Shown piece by piece: positions 48,785 through 59,253 of a stretch of DNA of 64,000 nucleotides. A program made the translations under genes and the position numbers. The stretch comes from Luteimonas arsenica (GTDB taxonomy: Bacteria; Pseudomonadota; Gammaproteobacteria; Xanthomonadales; Xanthomonadaceae). How positions within the stretch are numbered: position 1 is the stretch's first letter; each line of letters begins with the position of its first letter. The stretch lies in contig NZ_SJRW01000002.1 in the NCBI RefSeq assembly GCF_004352825.1, forward strand, positions 1,178,001 to 1,242,000, written 5' to 3'. A model generated the notes under the pieces. The model saw only the letters and a list, made by a program, of their open reading frames with translations, was not told the DNA's origin and did not search any database.

Positions 48785-48800
48785 GTCAGGTTAACCTGAC
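48785..48800. repeat. Perfect palindrome GTCAGGTTAACCTGAC
   Basis: This 16-bp perfect dyad is followed by CCCGTTGTTC and a pyrimidine-rich stretch. It lies about 70 bp upstream of the gene starting at 48868. It is the best-preserved copy of the motif seen in degenerate form at 44508-44570 and as long inverted arms at 46559-46627. Confidence 0.7.
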
Positions 48801-48867
48801 CCCGTTGTTCTCTTCTTCCGTTCTTCTTCGTCGGTTTCTTCTGACGGGCAGTTCAAGGAGGTTGGTA

Positions 48868-49323
48868 GTGAAGAGAGTCATTGTGTTTGTGGTTGTTCTC
48901 GCTTTCGCGGGATCGTTGCGCGCACAGGAAAACGACGGTCGCAGCATAGAGAGCGCCCAGAGGTTCATTGCTGAGATGGCGAGCGCGGGGCAGATTACGC
49001 TGTTCCCAGACGGAACATCACCATGGCCTACCGTGAGTGCTTTTAATGATGGGTTCGGCGAGGGGAGGAAAGGCGGCGGGGTTGGCTGCAGAACAGAATT
49101 CAATCAAAGAGTCGACCACTCGAGTCGAACCTATATAGAGGTGGCTTGGTCTGGCGTGACTTCCGTCAATGCATCTGCGACAGGTGAGATCATCGTCGAA
49201 GGTGGGGTGCGCGGTGGTAGTCGGAAGCTGAAGACCTCGCCGGAGTATGCGCAGAGGATGGCTGCTGCCTTCAATTTTCTGAGGGAATCCTGCAAGCCAA
49301 GGTTGAGCGACACGGGGTTCTGA
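48868..49323 (+). CDS. Small exported protein ending in Gly-Phe
   Basis: The 151-aa product starts at GTG 48868 behind an excellent AAGGAGGTT site. It has a signal peptide (VIVFVVVLAFAGSLRAQEN). The mature part shows IESAQRFIAEMASAGQITLF, GVGCRTEFNQRVDHSS, a beta-rich middle and the terminus LRESCKPRLSDTGF. Two cysteines and a terminal Phe recall the paralogue family, but internal motifs do not align, so relationship is uncertain. A GTCAGGTTAACCTGAC palindrome lies upstream. Confidence 0.6.
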   Translation: MKRVIVFVVVLAFAGSLRAQENDGRSIESAQRFIAEMASAGQITLFPDGTSPWPTVSAFNDGFGEGRKGGGVGCRTEFNQRVDHSSRTYIEVAWSGVTSVNASATGEIIVEGGVRGGSRKLKTSPEYAQRMAAAFNFLRESCKPRLSDTGF

Positions 49324-49360
49324 CGGCAGGGTCATGGCTGCTTCCTCCGTGCCTTGCTAG

Positions 49361-49530
49361 GCCTCCGGGCTGGGCGGCAGCGGCTATACGGTTACGGATG
49401 GCCGGCTGGTGAGGATTGCCGACGCCAGGATGTGGTACTGGAACGACATCTCCGGCAATCTGCCGCGCGAGCAGCGGCGTTGGGAGCGGTGCCGCCGCCC
49501 GCTTCCAAGCCGGTCGAGCGCAAGTTCTGA
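49361..49530 (+). pseudogene. Frameshifted 3' fragment of a sixth paralogue
   Basis: From 49361 one frame reads GYTVTDGRLVRIADARMWYW, then NLPREQRRWERC. Shifting frame just after that Cys gives PPPASKPVERKF and TGA 49528-49530. The late Cys followed by a Pro-rich stretch and terminal Lys-Phe matches the ends of paralogues A-D. It has no start codon or signal peptide, and a stop (49358-49360) lies directly upstream. It is a decayed gene end at the right border of the cluster. Confidence 0.45.
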
Positions 49531-49589
49531 GTATTGGCGTGTTTAGCAAGGGCAATGGGACTGGGAGGGTCACCCCCCGTCCACTCTTT

Positions 49590-50012
49590 CTAACCCCACC
49601 CGACACTGCGGCCTTCATCCGCCACCTGCCGCTCCAGCGCTGCGATCTTCGGCAACGTCTTGTCGCGGAATCCGGATTGCTTCATCCATGCCGGCAGGCG
49701 GCTGAGCCAATGGCTGTTGGGGCCGTGACCGGTGCCGCGGCAATCGCTGAGCCGGCGGGTGGAGGGCAGTGGGCGCAGCGAGAGGGTTTCGATGAAGGCG
49801 CACAACTGCGCCGGGGAGGAGAAGCGCAGCACCACGTCGCGCACTTCCACGCACAGCACGGGATAGCCCTTGCCGGTGATCTTGCGCGGCGGCGCAGGGA
49901 GGAAGGTGTCGGCCTGCAGCCAGTGCTTGCCCTCCTGTTCGATGTGCACCCAGTAGGCCATCGGCGCCAGCCGCCAGTCGCTGTCGTATTCGAACCAGTG
50001 TTTCAGGGCCAT
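49590..50012 (-). CDS. Conserved hypothetical protein
   Basis: The 140-aa product begins MALKHWFEYDSDWRLAPMAY, with GGAAG about eight bases upstream, and has no signal peptide. The central part is beta-rich (YPVLCVEVRDVVLRFSS). The C-terminal half is basic and helical, with KQSGFRDKTLPKIAALERQV. Proteins with this layout occur in related genomes without assigned function. It is divergent from the small exported-protein gene at 50077 and convergent with the decayed cluster end. Confidence 0.6.
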   Translation of the reverse strand: MALKHWFEYDSDWRLAPMAYWVHIEQEGKHWLQADTFLPAPPRKITGKGYPVLCVEVRDVVLRFSSPAQLCAFIETLSLRPLPSTRRLSDCRGTGHGPNSHWLSRLPAWMKQSGFRDKTLPKIAALERQVADEGRSVGWG

Positions 50013-50076
50013 GGCGTGTCTTCCGCGGGACGGGCCATGATAGGCATGAGTGGCCGGAAGCCGGGAGGATGGGGCG

Positions 50077-50631
50077 ATGAGTCGATGGCATGGGTGGGTG
50101 GTGCTTGCGGGGTTGCTGGCCTTCGGCGTGGCCCATGCCGATTCCTGGGTGCGGCCGGAATTGCGAGTCGTGACCAGCGAGAGCGGCGACTACGTCGCGC
50201 GCATCGTTCCGGGCGATCGCAAGGTTCATGCCCGGGCGCTGCTGTACCGCTACGACGCGGAGCGGGATGGCTACCGCAAGCTGGCTGACTACGAACTCCA
50301 GGACGGCTGGGCCCCGGTCGATGTGCTGCTGGGCGACGACGGCGGGCTGGTCACGCTCGATGCCTGGGCCAGCATGGGCCAGGGCACGGTGCTGCGGGTC
50401 TACGACGCCGACGGTGGGCTGCGGTTCGGCCACTCGCTGGCGGGTCTGGTCGGAAAGCGCGCCTCCGCGGCACCGGCCTCGGTGTCCTCGTTGTGGTGGC
50501 GCTGTGGCAAGCCGACACTGACCTATGGCGGCGAGGCCCTGCGCGTGATGACCTGGGACGAGGGCGAGCTGCGGGTGCGCCTGGATGACGGTAGCGTGCA
50601 GCATGATCCGGGGAAGGGAAGCTGCCGTTGA
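50077..50631 (+). CDS. Exported hypothetical protein
   Basis: The 184-aa product starts at ATG 50077, with GGGAGG upstream, and has a signal peptide (WVVLAGLLAFGVAHADS). The mature part contains ELRVVTSESGDYVARIVPG and beta-repeat-like segments (VLLGDDGGLVTLDAWASMG, TVLRVYDADGGLRFGHSLAG) that could form part of a small beta-propeller or lipocalin-like fold. There is one late Cys pair (WWRCGK, GSCR). The function is unknown. It ends just before the tRNA-fMet promoter. Confidence 0.6.
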   Translation: MSRWHGWVVLAGLLAFGVAHADSWVRPELRVVTSESGDYVARIVPGDRKVHARALLYRYDAERDGYRKLADYELQDGWAPVDVLLGDDGGLVTLDAWASMGQGTVLRVYDADGGLRFGHSLAGLVGKRASAAPASVSSLWWRCGKPTLTYGGEALRVMTWDEGELRVRLDDGSVQHDPGKGSCR

Positions 50632-50677
50632 CGGCTGCGTAGCGGCGCGGTGTCCGAACCCCGATGCACGGGTGGGC

Positions 50678-50706
50678 TTGTAAGAAATCATCAGCTCCGT
50701 TACAAT
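50678..50706 (+). promoter_or_regulatory. Promoter of tRNA-fMet
   Basis: TTGTAA (50678-50683) and TACAAT (50701-50706) are separated by exactly 17 bp, and the tRNA begins 12 bp after the -10 box. This is one of the best sigma-70-type promoters in the window. Confidence 0.75.
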
Positions 50707-50717
50707 TCCGCTTCTGC

Positions 50718-50794
50718 TGCGGGGTGGAGCAGTCTGGCAGCTCGTCGGGCTCATAACCCGAAGGTCGCAGGTTCAAATCCTGCCCCCGCTACCA
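50718..50794 (+). tRNA. Initiator tRNA-fMet (anticodon CAT)
   Basis: The 77-nt tRNA has a CCA end. The acceptor pairs GCGGGG with CCCCGC, but position 1 (T) and position 72 (T) do not pair. The anticodon stem ends in three consecutive G-C pairs next to loop CTCATAA. An unpaired 1-72 and the GGG/CCC stem are the hallmarks of initiator tRNA. In many gammaproteobacteria this gene lies directly before rimP-nusA; here the ygiBC pair intervenes. Confidence 0.96.
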
Positions 50795-50808
50795 AATTGC
50801 AGCAGTCC

Positions 50809-50847
50809 GAACGGCGCGTCCTGATCCAGGGCGCGCCGTTCTCCTTT
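50809..50847 (+). terminator. Intrinsic terminator after tRNA-fMet
   Basis: GAACGGCGCG (50809-50818) pairs with CGCGCCGTTC (50832-50841), followed by TCCTTTC. The stem can serve the tRNA transcript on the plus strand and overlaps the end of the convergent ygiC gene. Confidence 0.7.
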
Positions 50848-52031
50848 CAGGCTTCCAGCACCATCCGCCTGCGGCCGTCGCCGATGATCGCGTGCGGCAC
50901 GAAGCGCGCGCTGTCGCGCGTGATCGGCGAGTCGTCCTCGCGGATGCCCATGCCGCAGGCCATGTCGCCCACGACCCAGCTGCCGACCAGTGGATATGCG
51001 CCGCCGTGGTCGGGCAGCGGATGCAGCGCCTGCCGTATCGCCGGCCCGCCATAGGGCCCCGGCTGCTGCAGCAGACGCCCATCTTCAAAGCGCATCTCGA
51101 TATTCGCGCCTTCGCGGGAGAACAAGGGCTTCCGCACCCATCCGCCCGGCAATTCGCCGCCATCGTCGAACTCCGCCGGCAGCAGGTTCGGATGCCCGCG
51201 ATGCCGCTCCCACAGCAGCGGCAGCACGCCCTTGTTGCTGAGCACCAGCTTCCAAGGCGGTTCCAGCAGGCGCAGGCCGGAGCCGGGCAGGGCGGATGCG
51301 AACTCGTCGGCGAACAGGTCTTCCAGCGGGTAGAGCTTGAACAGGCTGGCGATCACCGCGTCGTCGTCGGCGGTGAAGCGCCCGTCGGCGGACAGGCCGA
51401 TGCCTTCGACTGTGACCGCGCCCGATTCGATGCCCGCCTGCGCCGCGCAGTCGCGCAGGTAGTCGACGGTGCCCTGGTCCTCGGCGCTGCCTTCGGAGGC
51501 GGCGAAATAGAGCGGCGCCGGCAAGCGACCGGCGATCTCGACGAAGCGCGCGACCAGGGCCTCATGGATCGCGTTGAACTGGTCGGCGTCGCCCGGCAGC
51601 ACGCCGGCTTCGCGCTGGCGCTCCAGCCAGTCCCACTGGAAGAAGGCGGCCTCGTACAGCGAGGTCGGGGTGTCGTAGTTGAACTCGTAGAGCCTGGCCG
51701 GGCCGCGGCCGTCGTAGGCGAGGTCGATACGGCCGTACAGGTGCGGGTCGCGCCGCCGCCAGCTTTCGGCGACCTGGTCGCGGGCGTGGTCGGGTATCGC
51801 CAGTCGCTCCATCAGCTCCTGGCTGCCCGCGGCCTCGTTGGCCAGGTCCATCGCCATCGCGTGCAGTTCGGCGGTGGGATCCTCGATGTCGTCCTCGACC
51901 TGGCGCAGGTCGAAGGCGTAGTACGCGGTTTCGTCCCAGTAGGGCTGGCCGTCGATGGTGTGGAAGGCGAAGCCGCAGTCCGCGGCGCGCTGGCGCCAGT
52001 CGGGGCGCGCCTCGATCGTGATCCGGCGCAT
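50847..52031 (-). CDS. ygiC: YgiC-like glutathionylspermidine synthase family ATP-grasp protein
   Basis: The 394-aa product resembles the C-terminal ligase domain of glutathionylspermidine synthase. It has DGQPYWDETAYYAFD at the N-terminus and RLYEFNYDTPTSLYEAAFFQ, where the Glu-Phe-Asn-Tyr-Asp block is typical. Further on are LLEPPWKLVLSNKGVLPLLW, WVRKPLFSREGANIEM, and a C-terminal GSWVVGDMACGMGIREDDSP. E. coli YgiC has similar length and lacks proven peptide-spermidine ligase activity. It overlaps the ygiB-like gene (TGATG), the same pair as in E. coli. Confidence 0.85.
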   Translation of the reverse strand: MRRITIEARPDWRQRAADCGFAFHTIDGQPYWDETAYYAFDLRQVEDDIEDPTAELHAMAMDLANEAAGSQELMERLAIPDHARDQVAESWRRRDPHLYGRIDLAYDGRGPARLYEFNYDTPTSLYEAAFFQWDWLERQREAGVLPGDADQFNAIHEALVARFVEIAGRLPAPLYFAASEGSAEDQGTVDYLRDCAAQAGIESGAVTVEGIGLSADGRFTADDDAVIASLFKLYPLEDLFADEFASALPGSGLRLLEPPWKLVLSNKGVLPLLWERHRGHPNLLPAEFDDGGELPGGWVRKPLFSREGANIEMRFEDGRLLQQPGPYGGPAIRQALHPLPDHGGAYPLVGSWVVGDMACGMGIREDDSPITRDSARFVPHAIIGDGRRRMVLEA

Positions 52032-52597
52032 CAGCCGCCGGCGCTGCGGCCCGCGCCGGAACGGCCGAAGCCGCCGCGGCTGACGGTGGGCGCGCGGTCG
52101 GGCTGCAGGCCGGTGCGGGCCAGGGCGGTGGCGCCGCCGGGGCCGGCCTGCGGGCGCAGCCAGCCGGACTGGTTCGACAGGAAGGCCGGCGCGGTGCGCG
52201 CGGCGCCCGGCGTGGCGGCCGCCGGACCCGCGCCCGGTGCCGGGGCGATGGCGCCGCCGCGGGTATTCATCATCTGCGACAGCACGAAGCCGGCCATCAT
52301 CGGGCCGATGAAGCTGTGGCCGGCGTGCTGGCGGGTCGCGCACTGGCCTTCGCCGAACTCGGCCTCGCACGCCTCGCGGGAGGCGTAGCGCGGGGCGACG
52401 GCGTCGGCCTGGGCCTGGGCCTGGGCCTCGTCGAAGGCCTGGCGGCACAGTGCGGGATTCATGGTCTCGGTGCTGCAGGCCTCGACCGAGGTGAACAGGC
52501 CTTCGGAGGTCTGGACCTCGGGCTGCTTCGCGCAGGCGGCCAGCAGCAGCGGGGCCGAGCCCATGAGCACGAGGGCGGTCTTGCGTGAGCGTTTCAT
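52031..52597 (-). CDS. ygiB: YgiB-like DUF1190 lipoprotein
   Basis: The 188-aa product starts at ATG 52597 with [20 protein letters not shown], then AACAKQ, a lipoprotein signal with Cys24 or so as the lipidation site. The mature domain has [36 protein letters not shown] and [18 protein letters not shown], the hallmark of YgiB/DUF1190. The C-terminus is Gly/Ala-rich and ends [12 protein letters not shown]. It is co-transcribed with ygiC. The family has no firm function; pairing with an ATP-grasp ligase suggests an envelope-linked peptide or amine modification. Confidence 0.8.
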   Translation of the reverse strand: MKRSRKTALVLMGSAPLLLAACAKQPEVQTSEGLFTSVEACSTETMNPALCRQAFDEAQAQAQADAVAPRYASREACEAEFGEGQCATRQHAGHSFIGPMMAGFVLSQMMNTRGGAIAPAPGAGPAAATPGAARTAPAFLSNQSGWLRPQAGPGGATALARTGLQPDRAPTVSRGGFGRSGAGRSAGG

Positions 52598-52678
52598 CAG
52601 GGGCCGGGCACCGGGATGCATGGAGCCGCCAAGGTTAACCGATGCCGCGCTGCCGGGGCCCGCAGCGGGCCTGACGAC

Positions 52679-52707
52679 TTGCGGGAGAAGGTCCCCGCGC
52701 CTATACT
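52679..52707 (+). promoter_or_regulatory. Promoter of the rimP-nusA-infB operon leader
   Basis: TTGCGG (52679-52684) and TATACT (52702-52707) are spaced by 17 bp. The start of transcription would fall near 52714, leaving a 250-nt leader before rimP that contains two intrinsic terminators. Confidence 0.65.
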
Positions 52708-52796
52708 CCAGCGGCTCAGCGGAACCCGTGTGGATCGCTCAGGCGCAGCAGGCGCCGGATCCGTCACCCGCTGCAAGCTTTTCGCAGTCGCCGGAG

Positions 52797-52817
52797 AGCC
52801 TCCCAGGAGGCTTTTTT
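52797..52817 (+). terminator. Leader terminator 1 (possible rimP attenuator)
   Basis: AGCCTC and GAGGCT pair around a CCAG loop and are followed by TTTTTT (52812-52817). With the promoter at 52679-52707 this defines a leader RNA of about 100 nt ahead of rimP. A 'rimP leader' attenuator has been described in gammaproteobacteria; identity with that family is inferred from position and from the terminator, not from alignment. Confidence 0.65.
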
Positions 52818-52883
52818 CGATTGCGGGAGTCGGGCTCGCGCGGTGCGCATCGAGGCGCGCCGGCACCGGATCCAGCAGCATCG

Positions 52884-52916
52884 GACAAGGGGCCCTTCGG
52901 GCCCTTTGTCGTTTTT
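52884..52916 (+). terminator. Leader terminator 2 (UUCG hairpin)
   Basis: GACAAGGGGCCC (52884-52895) pairs with GGGCCCTTTGTC (52899-52910), one G-T wobble, capped by a CTTCGG turn and followed by GTTTTT. It lies 48 bp before the rimP start. Such a strong stop inside an essential operon leader implies regulated read-through. Confidence 0.75.
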
Positions 52917-52963
52917 CACGCCCCCGGCCGTGCCGGGCATCCACCAGGAACCAGGGAGGCAAG

Positions 52964-53569
52964 GTGACGGACAAGTCCACCGATATCGCGCAGCTCCTTT
53001 CCCCGACCGTCGAGTCGCTGGGCCTGGAGCTGCTGGGCGTGGAGTACCTCCCGGCACCGGGCGGCGCGACGCTGCGCCTGTACATCGACCGCCCCGGTGC
53101 CGACCCGTCCGCCGAAGGGCAGGGCGTGGGCATCGAGGACTGCGAGGCGGTCAGCCGCGAGGTCTCGGCCCAGCTCGACGTCGAGGATCCGATCAGCGGC
53201 AACTACACGCTGGAAGTGTCCTCGCCCGGCGTCGACCGGCCGCTGTTCACGCCGGCGCACTTCGAGCGCTTCCTCGGCGAGCAGGCCAAGGCCGTGCTGA
53301 AGCTGCCGCAGGACGGCCGCCGCCGGTTGACCGGCCGGATCGCCGCGGTCGAGGGCGACACGATCACGTTCGAGGTCGACGGCCAGCCGCTCGCGGTCGC
53401 CGCCGGCAACATCGACAAGGCGCGCCTGGTGCCCGACTGGGCGGCGCTCGGCTACGGGCCCGCGAAGGACGCCTCCGGGCGCGACGCGCGCCCGGGCAAG
53501 GGCAAGCCCGGGAAGAAAACGAATTCCAACAACAAGCCGGCGGCCTCGAAGCCGTCCCGTGCGGAGTGA
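52964..53569 (+). CDS. rimP: Ribosome maturation factor RimP
   Basis: The 201-aa product is needed for 30S subunit maturation. The N-terminal domain ([48 protein letters not shown]) and the Sm-like C-terminal domain ([20 protein letters not shown]) are typical. A Lys/Asn-rich tail after residue 170 is longer than in E. coli (about 150 aa). GTG 52964 has AGGGAGG five bases upstream. It is the first gene of the nusA operon; nusA follows after eight bases. Confidence 0.93.
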   Translation: MTDKSTDIAQLLSPTVESLGLELLGVEYLPAPGGATLRLYIDRPGADPSAEGQGVGIEDCEAVSREVSAQLDVEDPISGNYTLEVSSPGVDRPLFTPAHFERFLGEQAKAVLKLPQDGRRRLTGRIAAVEGDTITFEVDGQPLAVAAGNIDKARLVPDWAALGYGPAKDASGRDARPGKGKPGKKTNSNNKPAASKPSRAE

Positions 53570-53577
53570 TAGAGAAG

Positions 53578-55089
53578 ATGAGCAAGGAACTTCTGCTGGT
53601 CGTCGATGCGGTCGCCAATGAGAAGGGCGTCCCGGAATCGGTGATCCTCGAAGCCCTCGAGGCGGCCCTGGCCACTGCGGCCAAGAAGCGCTACCTGGAA
53701 GAGGACGTGCTGACCCGCGTGGCGATCGATCCCAAGGACGGCAGCTACGAGACCTTCCGCCGCTGGGAGGTCGTGGCCGACGACGTGGTGATGGAGTCGC
53801 CGGATCGCCAGATCCGCATGATGGACGCGGTCGACGAGGCCGAGGGCGTCGAGATCGGCGACTACATCGAGGAGCAGATCGAGAACGTCGACTTCGGCCG
53901 CATCGCGGCGCAGGCAGCCAAGCAGGTGATCGTCCAGCGCGTGCGCGAGGCCGAGCGCCAGCAGGTCGTGGACGCCTGGAAGGACCGCGTGGGCGAACTG
54001 GTGACCGGCGTGGTCAAGCGCGTCGAGCGCGGCAACGTCTTCGTCGACCTCGGCGGCAATGCCGAAGCCTTCATCCCCAAGGACAAGGCCATCCCGCGCG
54101 ACGTCGTGCGCGCCGGCGACCGCATCCGCGGCTACCTGTACGACGTGCGCACCGAGCCGCGCGGCCCGCAGCTGTTCATCAGCCGCGCGGCGCCGGAATT
54201 CATGATGGAGCTGTTCAAGCTCGAGGTGCCGGAAGTCGGCCAGGGCCTGGTCGAGATCAAGGCCTGTGCCCGCGATCCCGGCGACCGCGCCAAGATCGCC
54301 GTGGTCGCCTACGACACCCGCACCGATCCCATCGGCGCCTGCATCGGCATGCGCGGCTCGCGCGTGCAGGCGGTGTCGAACGAGCTCAACGGCGAGCGCG
54401 TCGACATCGTGCTGTGGTCGGACAACCCGGCGCAGTTCGTGATCAACGCCATGGCGCCGGCGGAAGTGCAGTCGATCGTGGTCGACGAGGACAAGCATTC
54501 GATGGACCTCGCGGTCGCCGAGGACCGCCTGGCGCAGGCGATCGGCAAGGGCGGCCAGAACGTGCGCCTGGCCAGCCGCCTGTCGGGCTGGCAGCTCAAC
54601 GTGATGACCCAGGACCAGGTCACCGCCAAGACCGAGGCCGAGCAGGCCGCGGCGCGGACCCTGTTCCAGGAGAAGCTCGAAGTCGACGAGGAGATCGCCG
54701 GCATCCTGGTCGCCGAGGGCTTCAGCACGGTCGAGGAAATCGCCTACGTGCCGGTCGGCGAGCTGCTCGCGGTGGAAGGCTTCGACGAGGACATCGTCGA
54801 GGAACTGCGCGCCCGCGCCCGCGACGCCCTGCTCAACGACGCCCTGGCGGTCGAGGAGGAGATCGGCGACAACGTGCCGGCCGACGACCTGCTGGCGCTC
54901 GAGGGCATGGACGACGAGACCGCCTTCGCGCTGGCCGCGAACGGCGTGCGCACCGCCGAGGACCTGTCCGACCTGGCCGCCGACGAGGTGCTGGAGTTCG
55001 GCATCGAGGGCCTGGACCAGGAGCGCGCCGTCGCTCTGGTGCTGGCCGCGCGCGCGGGCGAGATCGCGCGCCTGGAGGCCGAGGGCTGA
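53578..55089 (+). CDS. nusA: Transcription termination/antitermination protein NusA
   Basis: The 503-aa product has the NusA N-terminal RNA polymerase-binding domain (MSKELLLVVDAVANEKGVPE), an S1 domain (GVVKRVERGNVFVDLGGNAE), and two KH domains (GACIGMRGSRVQAV and AIGKGGQNVRLASRLSGW). Two acidic C-terminal helix-hairpin-helix repeats (about 355-420 and 430-503) are present as in E. coli. It modulates pausing, rho and intrinsic termination, and so may act on the terminators in its own operon leader. Confidence 0.96.
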   Translation: MSKELLLVVDAVANEKGVPESVILEALEAALATAAKKRYLEEDVLTRVAIDPKDGSYETFRRWEVVADDVVMESPDRQIRMMDAVDEAEGVEIGDYIEEQIENVDFGRIAAQAAKQVIVQRVREAERQQVVDAWKDRVGELVTGVVKRVERGNVFVDLGGNAEAFIPKDKAIPRDVVRAGDRIRGYLYDVRTEPRGPQLFISRAAPEFMMELFKLEVPEVGQGLVEIKACARDPGDRAKIAVVAYDTRTDPIGACIGMRGSRVQAVSNELNGERVDIVLWSDNPAQFVINAMAPAEVQSIVVDEDKHSMDLAVAEDRLAQAIGKGGQNVRLASRLSGWQLNVMTQDQVTAKTEAEQAAARTLFQEKLEVDEEIAGILVAEGFSTVEEIAYVPVGELLAVEGFDEDIVEELRARARDALLNDALAVEEEIGDNVPADDLLALEGMDDETAFALAANGVRTAEDLSDLAADEVLEFGIEGLDQERAVALVLAARAGEIARLEAEG

Positions 55090-55186
55090 CAGGCCGGGGC
55101 CATCACGGCCCCCGAGCATGGCAAGCACCCAGAATTGATCCATCCACAGCGCGGCGAGTGCCGACGCCAAAGGAACCGGAATCCGA

Positions 55187-57768
<2,582 letters not shown>

Positions 57769-57769
<1 letters not shown>

Positions 57770-58131
57770 TGGCGCAGAAGTCCTTCCATCGCACCGACCG
57801 CGTGGCGGCCCAGCTCCGCAGGGAGCTGGGCACCCTGGTGCGCGAGGCGGTGGCCGAGCACGGCCTGCCGTCGGTGAGCGTGTCCGACGTCGAGGTCACC
57901 CGCGACATGGCGCACGCCAAGGTGTTCGTCACCGCCCTGCAGCCCGAGCGCGCCGCCGAGGCGGTCAAGGGCCTGAAGGCGGTGGCGCCTGAGGTGCGCT
58001 ACCGGCTCGCGCGCGCGGTGAAGCTGCGCCACGTGCCGGAGCTGCATTTCCACTACGACGATTCGGTTGACCGCGGCGAGCGCATCGACAACCTCCTGCG
58101 CGACCTGCCCGACACCGAGAGCCAGGACTGA
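57769..58131 (+). CDS. rbfA: Ribosome-binding factor A
   Basis: The 120-aa KH-like protein binds 30S precursors and helps 16S rRNA 5'-end maturation, with a role in cold adaptation. Family marks are FHRTDRVAAQLRRELGTLV, VSVSDVEVTRDMAHAKVFVT and RHVPELHFHYDDSVDRGERI. It begins within the infB stop. truB follows after 93 bp. Confidence 0.95.
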
Positions 58132-58224
58132 CCGCCTGGCGCGGGAGCGATCGCTGCCGCGGCCATGCCGGCGCCCGCACCGCCCCCGGGTGCCTGGCAG
58201 GCGAAAGAGTGCTGGAATGACCCG

Positions 58225-59214
58225 ATGAAGGCCCGCCCGCGCACGAAGTTCCGCAAGCTCGACGGCATCCTGCTGCTCGACAAGCCGCGCGGCCCCAGTT
58301 CCAACCAGGCGCTGCAGCGCGCCAGGCACCTGTTCCGCGCTGAGAAGGGTGGGCACACCGGCAGCCTGGACCCGCTCGCCACCGGCCTGCTGCCGCTGTG
58401 CTTCGGCGAGGCGACCAAGATCGCCGGCGGCCTGCTCGGCGCGCGCAAGGCCTACGACACCGTCGCCCGCCTGGGCCAGGTCACCGACACCGACGACGCC
58501 GACGGCGAGGTGCTGCGCGAGCGCCCGGTGCCGCAGCTGGACATCGCCACAATTGACGCCGCACTGCAGCGGCTGACCGGCCGCATCCTGCAGCGGCCGC
58601 CGATCTATTCCGCGCTCAAGCGCGGCGGCGAGCCGCTGTACGCCAAGGCGCGCCGGGGCGAGGAGGTCGAGGTCGAGCCGCGCGAGGTCGACGTGCACGG
58701 GTTCAGCCTGCTGTCGGCGGCCGACCTGGTCGACGTCGCCGAGGGCGAGGCGCCCGGGAACATCCTCCGCCTGCGGGTGGAGTGCGGCTCGGGCACCTAC
58801 GTGCGCAGCCTGGTCCGCGACCTGGGCGAGGCCCTGGGCTGCGGCGCCCACGTGGCCGTGCTGCGGCGGCTGTGGGTCGACCCGTTCAGGAACCCGCGGA
58901 TGTGGACCTTCGCCGAGCTCGAGGCCCTGGCCGAGCGCGGCGAACGCAGCCTCGAGGCCTGCCTGCTGCCACTCGAGGCGGGGATGGACGCCTGGCCGCG
59001 GGTGGAGGTGGATGCCGCCGGCGCGGCCCGGCTGGCCCATGGCCAAGGTGCCGAGGGCGTGGCCGGCGCGGCTGGCGAGGTCGCCATTTTCGGCCCGGAG
59101 GGCCGCGTGCTGGGCCTGGGCACCGCCGACGGCGGGGGCGGCGTGCGCCCCCGACGCATGTTCAGCTGGGCCTGCGCCCAGCCCGGGGCCGGGCAGTCGC
59201 CGCCGCGGCGCTGA
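58225..59214 (+). CDS. truB: tRNA pseudouridine(55) synthase TruB
   Basis: The 329-aa product makes pseudouridine 55 in the T-arm of all elongator tRNAs. The catalytic Asp49 is in [18 protein letters not shown]. Other motifs are [38 protein letters not shown] and [20 protein letters not shown], and a C-terminal PUA-like region ends near [11 protein letters not shown] 58225 gives the standard N-terminus; the ATG at 58165 would add a Pro-rich stretch. It is the last gene before the separate rpsO promoter. Confidence 0.94.
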   Translation: MKARPRTKFRKLDGILLLDKPRGPSSNQALQRARHLFRAEKGGHTGSLDPLATGLLPLCFGEATKIAGGLLGARKAYDTVARLGQVTDTDDADGEVLRERPVPQLDIATIDAALQRLTGRILQRPPIYSALKRGGEPLYAKARRGEEVEVEPREVDVHGFSLLSAADLVDVAEGEAPGNILRLRVECGSGTYVRSLVRDLGEALGCGAHVAVLRRLWVDPFRNPRMWTFAELEALAERGERSLEACLLPLEAGMDAWPRVEVDAAGAARLAHGQGAEGVAGAAGEVAIFGPEGRVLGLGTADGGGGVRPRRMFSWACAQPGAGQSPPRR

Positions 59215-59223
59215 GGCCGCGCC

Positions 59224-59253
59224 TTGTTCGGCCCGGTGGCCGCACGTTACAAT
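59224..59253 (+). promoter_or_regulatory. Promoter of rpsO
   Basis: TTGTTC (59224-59229) and TACAAT (59248-59253) with an 18-bp spacer lie in the 187-bp gap after truB. The leader of about 140 nt before rpsO is long enough to hold the S15-binding autoregulatory fold known in other bacteria. Confidence 0.6.

Noticed and set aside
48616-48867. Upstream extension of the gene at 48868, containing an FAEGFFRGTGAG-like stretch
   Set aside because: The frame runs through the GTCAGGTTAACCTGAC palindrome, and the real start has a strong AAGGAGGTT site. The upstream part may be a gene remnant but nothing can be assigned.
43596-49530. Prophage or integrative element
   Set aside because: No integrase, phage structural, replication or conjugation gene is seen, and no attachment-site duplication of the nearby tRNA-fMet 3' end was found in the window by eye.
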